Assembly: GCA_963792205.1 (NCBI GenBank)
Contig: CAWBVI010000004.1
Location: forward strand, 434,001 to 498,000
Length of the DNA stretch: 64,000 nt
Direction: 5' to 3'
Source: DATDAH01 sp963792205
GTDB taxonomy: Bacteria; Actinomycetota; Acidimicrobiia; Acidimicrobiales; DATDAH01
Below the pieces are notes generated by a model. The model saw only the letters and a list, made by a program, of their open reading frames with translations. It was not told the origin of the DNA and did no database searches. Both the position numbers and the translations under genes were made by a program. Positions 17,892-26,490 of the stretch are shown in pieces; within the stretch, counting starts at the first letter, position 1; every line of letters begins with the position of its first letter.

Positions 17892-19041
17892 CCATCACCG
17901 ACGCCACCGCGATCGTCGGCATCGGCCAGACCGAGTGGGGCAAGGGCCTCGACGACTCGGAGCTGGTCCTCGCCCTGCGGGCCATCTCGGAGCGCGCTGG
18001 ACGACGCCGGGATCGACCCGGTGGAGGTCGACGGGCTCTCCTCGTACACGCTGGAGACCAGCGACGAGGTCGACATCGCCCGCAACCTCGGTCTCGGCGA
18101 CATCACCTGGTTCAGCCAGGTGGGCTACGGCGGGGGCGCCGGGTGCGGCGTGGTCGGTCACGCCGCGGTGGCGGTGGCCACCGGGCAGGCGAACGTGGCG
18201 GTGGCGTGGCGCAGCCGCAAGCGCGGCGCCCGGGCCAGCCGGCCGTGGGGCCAGGTGGCCAACCGGGTGTCCGGTTCCCACCAGTGGACCCGACCCTTCG
18301 GCCTCCTGCGGCCGGTGGACGAGATCGCCATGCTGGCCCGCCGCTACTTCCACGAGTTCGGGGGGACCCGGGAGCAGCTCGCCCAGGTGGCCCTGACGGT
18401 GCGACGGCACGCCAACCGGAACCCGGCGGCGATGATGTACGAGAAGCCGCTGACGGTGGAGCAGTACCTCGAGGCCCGCTGGATCTCCGAGCCGCTGTGC
18501 CTCTTCGACAACTGCCTCGAGTCCGACGGGGCCGCCGCCGTGGTCATCGTGTCGGCCGAGCGGGCCCGGGACCTCGACGTGGTCCCCGCCTACATCCACT
18601 CGTTCGCCCAGTCCATCCCCCAACAGCACCAGGTGATGACCAACTACTTCGGCGACGACCCCCTGAAGGGCCCGGCGTGGGCCTGCGCCGACCTGCTGTG
18701 GCGCCACGCCGACCTGACCCCCGCCGACGTGGACGTGGCCCAGCTCTACGACGCCTTCTCGCCCGCTCGTGCCGCTGTCGCTCGAGGGCTACGGGTTCTG
18801 CGAGCGGGGCGAGGGCCTGGCGTTCTGCCAGGACGGAGGCATCTCGTGGGACGGCGGCCGGCTGCCCGTCAACACGTCAGGCGCGGGGATGTCCGAGGCC
18901 TACGTCCACGGCTTCAACCTCATCACCGAAGCCGTCCGCCAGGTCCGCGGCACGTCGACGGCTCAGGTGGCGGACGCCGAGGTCAGCCTGGTGACGTCCG
19001 GCGAGGGCGTCCCCACCTCCGCCCTCTTGCTGCGGAGGTAG
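17888..19041 (+). pseudogene. Lipid-transfer-type thiolase (Ltp-like), two frameshifts
   Basis: About 385-residue thiolase-fold protein resembling the Ltp2-type steroid aldolase/lipid-transfer group. ATG 17888 overlaps the synthetase stop. It reads TDATAIVGIGQTEWGKG, changes frame at 17991-17997 (agcgcgctgg) to ALDDAGIDPVEVDGLSS, runs intact through GYGGGAGCGVVGHAA and VAQLYDAFSP, then needs a second change near 18764 (one extra G) to continue LVPLSLEGYGFCERGEG to SALLLRR. Both restored proteins match the family, so sequence error or recent inactivation are both possible. It meets the amidohydrolase at TAG/CTA with no gap. Confidence 0.75.
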
Positions 19042-20352
19042 CTACTCGGCGCCCTGGTCGCCGCTGAGGTGGGCGGAGGAGGCGTTGATGATGTCGATGA
19101 TGGTGATGGGGCCCTCGGCGGGGTCGCGAGGGGCCTTGCCGGAGCCCCGCATCGAGACGTCCACGTCGGTGGCCCGGGCCCGGAGCGCCGCGACGGTGCA
19201 CTCCTCCTTCGGCCGGACCGAGAAGGGGTCGAACTGGAAGAACTTGATGGCGTTCTCGTGCGTCATCAGGTTGATCTCGTCGTCGGGGATGCCGGAGAGC
19301 GACTTGCTCAGCAGCTCCGGGGACGTCGGCCACGTCGAGTCGGAGTGCGGGTAGTCGCACTCCCAGCAGATCCGGTCGACGCCGATGTGGTGGCGGTTCT
19401 CCAGGCCGAAGGCGTCGTCGATGAAGCAGAAGATGGACTTCTCGACGAACACCTGCGAGGGCAGCTGGTCGCCGAAGTCGGTCCCCGTCCAGTCCCGATG
19501 GTGCTGGTACACGTAGTCGGCCCGCTCGAGGAAGTACGGGATCCAGCCGATCCCGCCCTCGGACAGGGCGAAGCGCACGTCGGGGAACTTGCTGAAGACC
19601 CGTGACCACAGCAGGTCGGACGCCGCCTGCACCAGGTTGATGGGCTGCAGGGTGATCATCACGTTGATGGGGGCGTCGGCCGCCGTAACCACCATCTGTG
19701 ACGAGGACCCGATGTGGAGGCACACCACGGTGCCCGTGTCGGAGCACGCGGCCCAGAACGGGTCCCAGTGGTCCGAGTGGAAGCTGGGCCAGCCGAGCTT
19801 CTCGGGGTTCTCCGAGAACGTGATGGCGTGGCAGCCCTTCGCCGCCACCCGCCGGACCTCGTCGGCCATGACCTCGGGATCCCAGATGGCGGGGATGGCC
19901 AGCGGGATGAAGCGGCCCGGCTCGTGCCCGCACCACTCGTCGATGTGCCAGTCGTTGTAGGCCTGCACCATGGCCAGGGCCACGTCCTTGTCCTCGGTCC
20001 GGGCGAAGAGCTGGCCGCAGAACTGGGGGAACGACGGGAAGCACATGGAGCCGAGCACGCCGTTGGCGTTCATGTCGTCGATGCGGGCGGCGATGTCGTA
20101 GCAGCCGTCACGCATCTCGGCGAAGGAGGTGGGGTCGATGCCGTACTCGGCCGGCGGGCGGCCGGCCACGGCGTTCAGCCCGATGTTGGGCAGCTCCTGG
20201 CCCTCGTAGAACCAGACGTCGTTGCCGCCGTCGCTCTTGATGGCCTTGGGCGCCAGGTCCTTGAACTTCTCGGGCAGGTGCTGGTCGAACATCCCCGGCG
20301 GCTCGACCACGTGGTCGTCCACGCTGACCAGGATCAGGTCCTCGACGTCCAT
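19042..20352 (-). CDS. Amidohydrolase_2 family metal-dependent hydrolase
   Basis: 436-residue TIM-barrel amidohydrolase of the ACMSD-like (amidohydrolase_2) family. ATG 20352 begins MDVEDLILVSVDDHVVEPPG, the usual start in actinobacterial relatives. Other signatures: FPSFPQFCGQLFA, CLHIGSSSQ, WECDYPHSDSTWP. Hydrolysis or decarboxylation of an unidentified catabolic intermediate is inferred. It is divergent from a CoA transferase gene, with operator site 3 between them, placing it in the same regulon as the dehydrogenases. It ends directly against the Ltp-like gene. Confidence 0.85.
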   Translation of the reverse strand: MDVEDLILVSVDDHVVEPPGMFDQHLPEKFKDLAPKAIKSDGGNDVWFYEGQELPNIGLNAVAGRPPAEYGIDPTSFAEMRDGCYDIAARIDDMNANGVLGSMCFPSFPQFCGQLFARTEDKDVALAMVQAYNDWHIDEWCGHEPGRFIPLAIPAIWDPEVMADEVRRVAAKGCHAITFSENPEKLGWPSFHSDHWDPFWAACSDTGTVVCLHIGSSSQMVVTAADAPINVMITLQPINLVQAASDLLWSRVFSKFPDVRFALSEGGIGWIPYFLERADYVYQHHRDWTGTDFGDQLPSQVFVEKSIFCFIDDAFGLENRHHIGVDRICWECDYPHSDSTWPTSPELLSKSLSGIPDDEINLMTHENAIKFFQFDPFSVRPKEECTVAALRARATDVDVSMRGSGKAPRDPAEGPITIIDIINASSAHLSGDQGAE

Positions 20353-20396
20353 GTTGTCCCCCTGCGACGTCCGACGGCTCGGCCCGCCGAGCCTAT

Positions 20397-20412
20397 CTGA
20401 CGCTCGTGTCAC
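20397..20412. promoter_or_regulatory. Operator palindrome CTGAC-N6-GTCA(C), site 3
   Basis: CTGACGCTCGTGTCAC lies between the divergent amidohydrolase and CoA transferase genes. One end base departs from the palindrome. Fourth-best match of the shared motif. Confidence 0.5.
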
Positions 20413-20439
20413 CTTTTCCCGACGTGCCACGATGACGCC

Positions 20440-21726
20440 GTGCTGGGAGGGATCCGCGTGGTCGACCTGACGGGCGAGTCGGGCGCGCTGGCCGCCCGGA
20501 TCCTGGCCGACCTCGGCGCCACGGTGACCCGGCCGGAGCCCCCCGACGGGGGCTGGTTCCGCCAGCACGAGCACCGCCACGCGGTGTGGACGGCGCGCTC
20601 GACGATCGACCCGATGCCCGTCGACGACCCGGATCTCGACGAGCTCCTGGCCGAGGCCGACGTCGTACTGGCCACGACCGGCCACGGCGTCGAGGCCGAC
20701 CGGGCCCCCGGCGCGGTGTGGGTCCACCTCTCCCCCTTCGGCCTGACCGGGCCGCGGGCAGGGTGGCGGGCCGGCGACCTCGGGATCCTCGCCTCCACGG
20801 GCAACCTCTTCGCCACCGGCGACCCGGACCGGCCGCCCGTGCGCTGCGCGGAGCCGGTGGCGTTCGCGCACGTTGGCCCCGAGGCCGCCTTCGCCGCCCT
20901 CACGGGGCTCGCCACCGGCCGCCCGCAGCAGATCGACGTGTCGATCCAGGAGGCGGTCATGGTCGCCTCGATGGGCAGTGCCGGCCGCTTCGCCCGGGAC
21001 GGCGACCGGGGCCGGCGCCGGGGTGCCAACGTCGGTCGGACCCGGGAGATCTGGCCGTGCGCCGACGGCTTCGTCAGCTTCGGCCTCCGGGGCGGCAAGG
21101 CCCGCATCCCCAGCCTGGAGACGCTGAGCGCGCAGATCGGCGACCCCGTCCTCACGCAGCGGGACTGGTCGACCTTCGACGTCGGTTCGGCCTCGGCCGA
21201 GGAGCTCGCCGCCATCGAGGCCGCCGTCGGCGACTGGTTCGCCACCAAGACCATGGGCGAGCTCTACGCCCTGGCCTGCGAGACCAACCTCATGCTCGCC
21301 CCGATCAACTCCCCCAAGGAGATCCTCGCGTCCGAGCAGCTCGCCGCCCGCGGCCTCCTCGGCCCCGTGGGCGACCTCGAGAACCTCCCCACCACCTTCG
21401 TCCACGCCCACACCAACCGTTCTGGGCATGCCCCTGCAACGCCAGCGCGCGAGCACCATGCCCAGAACGGCGCGGCAGGGGGCATGGGCGGGGACGCGGA
21501 TCCTGGAGTTCGGGGCGGGGGCGGCCGGACCGATCGCGACCCGGTACTTCGCCGAGCACGGTGCCGACGTCATCCGCATCGAGAGCCGGACCCGACCCGA
21601 CTTCCTCCGGGGCTACGGCGTCACCGGCGACGACCCCGACCGGCTGGAGCGCTCGCCGCTGTTCGACGCCCTCAACCCGGGCAAGCGCAGCGTCGCCATC
21701 GACCTGAAGCACCCCGAGGGCCGTGA
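20440..21726 (+). CDS. CaiB/BaiF CoA transferase, N-terminal domain of split gene
   Basis: The first of two CaiB-type domains. GTG 20440 begins LGGIRVVDLTGESGALAARIL; the catalytic-Asp region is RPQQIDVSIQEAVM. Homology stops near 21418 where element E3 begins. The frame then reads through E3 as RSGHAPATPAREHHAQNG and continues about 250 nt as meaningless GC-rich sequence. Two-domain CaiB proteins are known in actinobacteria, and this looks like one split by E3 plus a 1-nt frame difference. Roughly 330 meaningful residues. Function as a transferase half is inferred. Confidence 0.7.
   Translation: MLGGIRVVDLTGESGALAARILADLGATVTRPEPPDGGWFRQHEHRHAVWTARSTIDPMPVDDPDLDELLAEADVVLATTGHGVEADRAPGAVWVHLSPFGLTGPRAGWRAGDLGILASTGNLFATGDPDRPPVRCAEPVAFAHVGPEAAFAALTGLATGRPQQIDVSIQEAVMVASMGSAGRFARDGDRGRRRGANVGRTREIWPCADGFVSFGLRGGKARIPSLETLSAQIGDPVLTQRDWSTFDVGSASAEELAAIEAAVGDWFATKTMGELYALACETNLMLAPINSPKEILASEQLAARGLLGPVGDLENLPTTFVHAHTNRSGHAPATPAREHHAQNGAAGGMGGDADPGVRGGGGRTDRDPVLRRARCRRHPHREPDPTRLPPGLRRHRRRPRPAGALAAVRRPQPGQAQRRHRPEAPRGP
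21419..21468. repeat. Palindromic element E3 at domain junction of CaiB gene
   Basis: 50 bp, arms GTTCTGGGCATG/CATGCCCAGAAC, same subtype and length as E2. The upstream domain reads it in the same phase as E2 (CGT TCT GGG). The ATG at 21458 inside it is the best start for the downstream domain. Confidence 0.85.
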
Positions 21727-22672
21727 CCTCGCCATCGCGCTGGTCCAGCAGGCCGACGCCGTGGCCGAGAACTTCGCCCCTCGCGCCCTGCGCGGGCTGG
21801 GCCTGGCCTACGACGACCTGGTCGAGCACAAGCCCGACCTCGTCATGGTGTCCGCCTGCCTCAACGGCCAGACCGGGCCGCACCGGGACTACCCGGGCTT
21901 CGGCGGGCAGGGGGCGGCGCTGGCGGGCTTCAACTTCCTCACCGGATGGCCGGACCGGGAGCCGGTCGGTCCCTACGGCACCATCACCGACTCCCTGGCC
22001 CCCCGCTTCAGCGCCGCCGCGCTGGCCGCCGCCCTCCTCCACCACCGGCGGACGGGCCAGGGCACCTACCTCGACCTGAGCCAGGTGGAGGCGGGCATCT
22101 ACGCCCTGTCGCCCTGGCTGGCGGAGTACCAGGCCACCGGCGTGGCCCGCAGCCGCATGGGCAACCGGGTCGACGGGGCGGTGCCCCACGGGATCTTCCC
22201 GTGCGCCGGCACCGACCGCTGGATCGCGCTCGCCGTCTACACCGAGCCCGAGTGGGCCCGCTTGGCGGGGGAGGCGGGACTCGCCCGCACCGAGTGGGCC
22301 AGCCTGGCCGACCGGGAGGCCGACATCGACGCCGTCGAGGCCGCCGTCGGGGCGTGGACGGCCGATCAGGACGCCGACGACCTGGCCGAGCGGCTCCAGG
22401 CCATGCGCATCGAGGCGGTGCCCGTCGCCGACTTCGGCGACGCCAACGCCGACCCGCAGCTGCGAACCCGCGGCCACTTCGTCGCCCTCGACCACCCCGT
22501 CCTCGGACCGGGCGAGTACGAGCGCAACGGCTTCCGCCTGTCGGGCGCTCCCTGCGACTACCGCCACCCCAGCCCGCTCCTCGGCCAGCACACCGACACG
22601 GTCCTGACCGAGCTCCTCGGCCTCACCCCCGCCGACCTCACCCGCCTCCGCGAGTCCGGCGCCATCCAGTAG
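21458..22672 (+). CDS. CaiB/BaiF CoA transferase, C-terminal domain of split gene
   Basis: 404-residue CoA transferase domain starting, as best seen, at an ATG supplied by element E3 (MPRTARQGAWAGTRILEFGAG). Class III signatures follow: GADVIRIESRTRPDFLRG, VAENFAPRALRGLG, catalytic-Asp region YLDLSQVEAG, ending with TELLGLTPADLTRLRESG. In fused relatives AWAGTRILEFGAGAAGPIATR directly follows the first domain, so this half was probably once in frame with the gene at 20440. An earlier ATG at 21428 also lies in E3. Confidence 0.78.
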   Translation: MPRTARQGAWAGTRILEFGAGAAGPIATRYFAEHGADVIRIESRTRPDFLRGYGVTGDDPDRLERSPLFDALNPGKRSVAIDLKHPEGRDLAIALVQQADAVAENFAPRALRGLGLAYDDLVEHKPDLVMVSACLNGQTGPHRDYPGFGGQGAALAGFNFLTGWPDREPVGPYGTITDSLAPRFSAAALAAALLHHRRTGQGTYLDLSQVEAGIYALSPWLAEYQATGVARSRMGNRVDGAVPHGIFPCAGTDRWIALAVYTEPEWARLAGEAGLARTEWASLADREADIDAVEAAVGAWTADQDADDLAERLQAMRIEAVPVADFGDANADPQLRTRGHFVALDHPVLGPGEYERNGFRLSGAPCDYRHPSPLLGQHTDTVLTELLGLTPADLTRLRESGAIQ

Positions 22673-22684
22673 TCCCGACCGTGG

Positions 22685-23263
22685 TCAGCTGAGGAGGGTG
22701 ACGAGGCGGTTCTGGGTGTCGCGGCAGGTGGGGTCGTCGGCGAAGGCCTCCGCGACGCCCGGGGGGACGTCGTCGCCGAAGTCGAGGTCGCTGGCGGCGA
22801 AGGCCTCCGGGAAGCGGGTGAAGGCCTGGGCCCCGCCGAAGAACTCCTCCACGGTCGTGTCACGGTCGAGGGTCCGCGCCCGCCGGGCCGCGGCGGTGAA
22901 GGTCTCGTCCGCGCCGCGGAGATCGGCCAGCACCTCGTCGCGGAACGCGGCGCCGTCCGCGGTGTCCGGGGCCGGCGTCGCCTCCACCACGGCCAGGTAG
23001 CGCCCGACGTAATCGGGCAGGGCGAGGAAGGCCCGTCGCAGCTCGCGCGCCTGGTCGCCGAGGGGCGCGTCGGCCTCGACGTCGGTGGGCAGCTCGTCGA
23101 TCACCGCCAGCGCGACTTCGAGGTCGCCCACCGCGTCCTCCACCTCGCCGCACACCGCGGCCACCCATTCGCCGGCGGAAACCGTCTCGTCGCCGCCGTC
23201 GTCCCCGCCACAGCAGGGAAGGACCACGAGCCCGAACAGCACGATCCGCCAGCCCCTTCGCAC
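22685..23263 (-). CDS. Putative lipoprotein of unknown function
   Basis: 192-residue secreted protein with signal peptide RGWRIVLFGLVVLPCCGG, where Cys 17 fits a lipobox. The rest is acidic and helical with no recognised domain; CGEVEDAVGDLEVALAVIDE and CRDTQNRLVTLLS at the end. The GTG start has a TACGGT -10 box (complement of 23272-23277) 8 nt upstream. It is convergent with the CoA transferase. The mature helical pattern recalls other small actinobacterial lipoproteins, but no function can be assigned. Confidence 0.65.
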   Translation of the reverse strand: MRRGWRIVLFGLVVLPCCGGDDGGDETVSAGEWVAAVCGEVEDAVGDLEVALAVIDELPTDVEADAPLGDQARELRRAFLALPDYVGRYLAVVEATPAPDTADGAAFRDEVLADLRGADETFTAAARRARTLDRDTTVEEFFGGAQAFTRFPEAFAASDLDFGDDVPPGVAEAFADDPTCRDTQNRLVTLLS

Positions 23264-23340
23264 GGCGCCGGACCGTACCGGGGCGGGCGATCAGTGAGGC
23301 TGACTTGACGTTTCGTCGATGTTCGGGTTACCTAACGGGT

Positions 23341-23568
23341 GTGGTCAAGGATTCACGACCCGGTGTCGCGGGCTTGCGGCGCGTGAGTTGGGTGCGGATC
23401 GACCTGACCGGGGACGTCCCCCGGGCCGAGGTCGCCGGCGTCGGGCAGCACCGCCCGGTGACCCGGAGCGTCCCCCTGAACGTCGCGTCGGACCTGGCTG
23501 CGTCGGGCGTCCCGACCTACATCCGTCGCCGCGCGGTGGCGGCCGCCGAGCTGGTCGAGGTGGGCTGA
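23341..23568 (+). CDS. Small conserved-looking protein upstream of Bfd
   Basis: 75-residue basic protein from GTG 23341 (VVKDSRPGVAGLRRVSWVRIDL), not recognised. The C-terminal part VTRSVPLNVASDLAASGVPT followed by YIRRRAVAAAELVEVG looks like real coding sequence and ends one base before the Bfd-like gene, so the two are probably co-translated. Upstream TTGACG (23315) and TTACCTAAC could form a promoter, though the spacing is atypical. A start farther upstream at 23305 is possible. Confidence 0.5.
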   Translation: MVKDSRPGVAGLRRVSWVRIDLTGDVPRAEVAGVGQHRPVTRSVPLNVASDLAASGVPTYIRRRAVAAAELVEVG

Positions 23569-23569
23569 G

Positions 23570-23776
23570 GTGTACGTCTGCGGTTGCCGGGCCGTGACCG
23601 ACCGCGAGGTCCACGAGGCCGTCCACGCCGGCGCCCGCAGCGCCGCCGAAGTGGCCGACCGCTGTGGGGCCGGGAGCCGCTGCGGCAACTGCATCGATCT
23701 CGTCCTGGCCGTGCTCGAGGCCTCCCGACCCGCCGAGACCACCGTCGACCTGCGGGTTCTGGCCCCTACCGCCTGA
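23570..23776 (+). CDS. Bacterioferritin-associated ferredoxin-like protein
   Basis: 68-residue [2Fe-2S] BFD-domain protein. Cluster cysteines are at residues 4, 6, 38 and 41 (YVCGCRAVTD; RCGNCIDL), with an extra Cys at 32. In the known system Bfd donates electrons to bacterioferritin to reduce and release stored iron. The bacterioferritin gene begins 19 nt downstream, so the assignment fits the context. The GTG start is one base after the upstream stop. Confidence 0.85.
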   Translation: MYVCGCRAVTDREVHEAVHAGARSAAEVADRCGAGSRCGNCIDLVLAVLEASRPAETTVDLRVLAPTA

Positions 23777-23795
23777 GCCTGGAACACTGAGCGCC

Positions 23796-24272
23796 GTGAA
23801 CGGCGACCCGGACATCATCGAGTTCCTCAACGAGGTGTTGACGGCCGAGCTGACCGCCATCAACCAGTACTTCCTCGACGCCAAGATGCTGGACAACTGG
23901 GGCATCGAAGGGCTGGGCCACCACTTCCGTGAGGCGTCCATCGACGAGATGAAGGACGCCGAGCGGATCACCGAGCGCATCCTCTACCTCGAAGGGCTGC
24001 CCAACTACGCCCGCCTCGACACCGTGCGCACGGGTGAGACGCCGATGGAGAAGCTCAACCTGGCGCTCGACCTCGAGAAGGAGGCCATCGAGCGCTACAA
24101 CCGGGGCGTCGCCCTGGCCCGGGAGAAGGGCGACAACGGCACCCGCGAGATGCTCGCCGACCTCCTCGTGGACGAGGAGGACCACGCCGACTGGCTCGAG
24201 TCCCAGCTCGAAGCCGCCCGGATCGTCGGCGAGGAGCGCTACCTCAGCGAGCAGCTCCACGACGACGACTGA
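23796..24272 (+). CDS. bfr: Bacterioferritin with altered ferroxidase ligand
   Basis: 158-residue ferritin-fold protein that stores iron as a 24-mer. Expected residues visible: Glu18 (TAELTAINQY), Glu51 and haem-ligand Met52 (IDEMKDAE), Glu94 region (LDLEKEAIERYN), Glu127 and His130 (VDEEDHADWLE). Position 54, normally the His ligand of the ferroxidase site, is Asp here. GTG start at 23796. It ends with TGATCA, in which its stop abuts the stop of the opposing hydantoinase gene with no gap. Confidence 0.9.
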   Translation: MNGDPDIIEFLNEVLTAELTAINQYFLDAKMLDNWGIEGLGHHFREASIDEMKDAERITERILYLEGLPNYARLDTVRTGETPMEKLNLALDLEKEAIERYNRGVALAREKGDNGTREMLADLLVDEEDHADWLESQLEAARIVGEERYLSEQLHDDD

Positions 24273-25664
24273 TCAGCTGAGGCACTGGCAGAGGTCCCGG
24301 CGGAGGAAGCGGCCGTGACCGGGCCGACCCAGGTAGCGACCCCGCTCGAGCACCACCTCGCCCCGTGAGAGGACGGTCTCGGCCCGTCCCGTGACGGTGA
24401 TCCCCTCGTAGGCCGACAGGTCCGTGTTCATGTGGTGGGTGGCGGCCGACAGCGTGTGCACCGCCGCCGGGTCGTAGACGACCAGGTCGGCGTCACTCCC
24501 CACCGCCACCTCGCCCTTGCGGGGGTGGAGGCCGAACATCCGCGCCGGCGTGGTCGAGCAGACGTCGACCCACCGCTCCCGGCTCAAGCGGCCGTCGACC
24601 ACGCCCTGGTGGAGCAGGTCGAGGCGGTGCTCCACGCCGCCGAGGCCGTTGGGGATCCGGGTGAAGTCGTCGAGGCCCAGGTGCTTGTCCACCCGGCAGA
24701 AGGGACAGTGGTCGGTGGCCACGATGCTCAGGTCGTCGGCCGCCAGCCCGTCCCACAGTGCGTCCTGATGGCCTTCCGCCCGGGCCCGCAGCGGCGGCGA
24801 GCAGACGAAGCCGGCGGCCTCCTCGGGAGCACGCTGCTCCTGGTCCTCGAGCGAGAGGTACAGGTAGTGGGGACAGGTCTCGGCGAACACGTTGGCCCCC
24901 TCGGACCGGGCGGCGGCCACCGCGGCCAATGCCGGGGCCGCGCTGAGGTGGACCACGTAGAGCGGGGCAGCCCCCACCCGGGCCAGGTCGACGGCCCGCC
25001 GGGTCGCCTCCGCTTCGAGGGCCGGCGGCCGGGTGCGCAGGTGGTCGACCGGCGACGTCTCCCCCCGGGCCAGCGCCTGTGCGACGAGGAGGTCGATGGC
25101 CGGCCCGTTCTCGGCGTGCATCATCACCAGCGCGCCGTTGGCGGCCGCCCGCTGCATCGTGGCCAGGATCTGCCCGTCGTCGGACTGGTACACGTCCGGG
25201 TAGGCCATGAACAGCTTGAAGCTGGTGAAACCCTCGTCGACCAGCTCGTCCATCACCGCCAACGAGTCCTCGGTGACGTCGCCGATGATGGCGTGGAAGC
25301 CGTAGTCCACGGCGCAGCGGCCTTCGGCCTTGGCCAGCCAGGTGTCGACCCCGTCCCGCAGCGCCACGCCTTTGGTCTGGACGGTGAAGTCGATGATGGT
25401 CGTCGTCCCGCCCCACACCGCGGCGGCGGTCCCCGTCTCGAAGTCGTCGCGGGAGGTGGCGGCGCCGAACGGCAGGTCCATGTGGGTGTGGGCGTCGATG
25501 CCGCCGGGGATGACGTAACGCTCGGTCGCGTCGATCACCCGGTCGGCGGTCCAACCGTGACCAGCAGGGGCGATGGCCGCGATCTGCTCGCCGTCGAGAA
25601 GTACGTCGAGGGCGCTGGAGGACGACGCCGTGACGACCGTCCCGCCCGAGATGAGCGTGCGCAC
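24273..25664 (-). CDS. hyuA: Dihydropyrimidinase/D-hydantoinase family enzyme
   Basis: 463-residue binuclear-metal cyclic amidohydrolase opening hydantoin or dihydropyrimidine rings to carbamoyl amino acids. Metal and active-site motifs: DAHTHMDLPFG, carbamylated Lys in TSFKLFMAYP, His in MMHAENG and YVVHLSAA, Asp in ATDHCPF. Length is standard. GTG 25664 follows a TACCGT -10 box by 6 nt; this promoter faces that of the CoxM-like gene and overlaps it. Homologue type equals E. coli HyuA of the yge/ygf purine cluster, which fits the neighbours. Confidence 0.88.
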   Translation of the reverse strand: MRTLISGGTVVTASSSSALDVLLDGEQIAAIAPAGHGWTADRVIDATERYVIPGGIDAHTHMDLPFGAATSRDDFETGTAAAVWGGTTTIIDFTVQTKGVALRDGVDTWLAKAEGRCAVDYGFHAIIGDVTEDSLAVMDELVDEGFTSFKLFMAYPDVYQSDDGQILATMQRAAANGALVMMHAENGPAIDLLVAQALARGETSPVDHLRTRPPALEAEATRRAVDLARVGAAPLYVVHLSAAPALAAVAAARSEGANVFAETCPHYLYLSLEDQEQRAPEEAAGFVCSPPLRARAEGHQDALWDGLAADDLSIVATDHCPFCRVDKHLGLDDFTRIPNGLGGVEHRLDLLHQGVVDGRLSRERWVDVCSTTPARMFGLHPRKGEVAVGSDADLVVYDPAAVHTLSAATHHMNTDLSAYEGITVTGRAETVLSRGEVVLERGRYLGRPGHGRFLRRDLCQCLS

Positions 25665-25670
25665 CCCCCA

Positions 25671-25692
25671 ACGGTACGTAGCGTTGGGCGCG
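25671..25692. promoter_or_regulatory. Interlocked divergent leaderless promoters
   Basis: Leftward TACCGT (complement of 25671-25676) serves the hydantoinase (6 nt to GTG). Rightward TAGCGT (25679-25684) serves the molybdenum hydroxylase operon (8 nt to GTG). They sit back to back around the palindrome TACGTA, so polymerase can hardly occupy both; a switch between the two operons is possible. Confidence 0.55.
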
Positions 25693-26490
25693 GTGACGGT
25701 ACGTGTGGCCTCCAGCCTCGCCGACGCCTGTGCCGCGCTGGCCGACGATCCGGACGCCGAGGTGCTGGCCGGGGGCACCGACTTCATGGTCGAGGTCAAC
25801 CACGGCCATCGCCGCCCGCAGTCGGTGGTCGCGGTCGGCCGGGTGCCCGAGCTGACCGGCTGGGCCCAGCAGGGCGACCGGCTCCGCATCGGTGCGGCCG
25901 TGACCTACACCGAGCTCGAGCGGCCCGACCTGGCCGGCCTCAGCCCAGGGCTCGCGCAGGCGGCGCGAACCGTCGGCTCACCGCAGATCCGCAACGCGGG
26001 CACCATCGGCGGCAACCTCGGCACCGCGTCACCGGCCGGCGACCTCCTCCCCGTCCTGGTCGCGCTCGACGCGACGGTGCACCTCCGGTCGGCCGAAGGG
26101 GCGCGGGACGTGGCCGTGGGCGACTTCCTCACCGGGGTCAAGCAGACCGCCCTCGCCCCCGGCGAGCTGATCGAAGCCGTGACCGTCCCGGTCGTCCGCG
26201 GGCCCCAGCACTACCTGAAGGTCGGGACCCGCAACGCCATGGTCATCGCCATCGCCTCGCTGGCACTGGTGACCGACCTCGATGCCTCGACGGTCGCCCT
26301 CGGCCTCGGGTCGGTGGGCCAAACGCCGATCCGGATCACCGCCACCATCGACGAGGCCCGGGCGCCCGGCTTCCCGGATCAAGTGGCGAGCACGGCGAGG
26401 CCGATCGACGACCACCGGTCGTCGGCGGCTTATCGCCGCCACGCGGTCGCCGTGCTCACCGCCCGGGCCATGCAAAGGGCGTTCCCGTGA
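25693..26490 (+). CDS. Molybdenum hydroxylase FAD subunit (CoxM/YgfM-like)
   Basis: 265-residue FAD-binding subunit of a xanthine dehydrogenase-family enzyme. FAD motifs: LAGGTDFMVEVN and GTIGGNLGTASPAGDLLPVL. It passes electrons from the Fe-S subunit to its acceptor. GTG 25693 is set by the -10 box spacing. Its stop overlaps the start of the Fe-S subunit gene (GTGA). Corresponds in type to YgfM of the E. coli purine cluster. Confidence 0.9.
   Translation: MTVRVASSLADACAALADDPDAEVLAGGTDFMVEVNHGHRRPQSVVAVGRVPELTGWAQQGDRLRIGAAVTYTELERPDLAGLSPGLAQAARTVGSPQIRNAGTIGGNLGTASPAGDLLPVLVALDATVHLRSAEGARDVAVGDFLTGVKQTALAPGELIEAVTVPVVRGPQHYLKVGTRNAMVIAIASLALVTDLDASTVALGLGSVGQTPIRITATIDEARAPGFPDQVASTARPIDDHRSSAAYRRHAVAVLTARAMQRAFP

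Noticed and set aside
19751..19760. GCCCAGAACG as a repeat end
   Set aside because: It encodes DPFWAAC of the amidohydrolase and has no left arm.
22709..22716. GTTCTGGG as another family terminus
   Set aside because: It is coding sequence of the lipoprotein (TQNRL) with no matching right arm within 60 nt.
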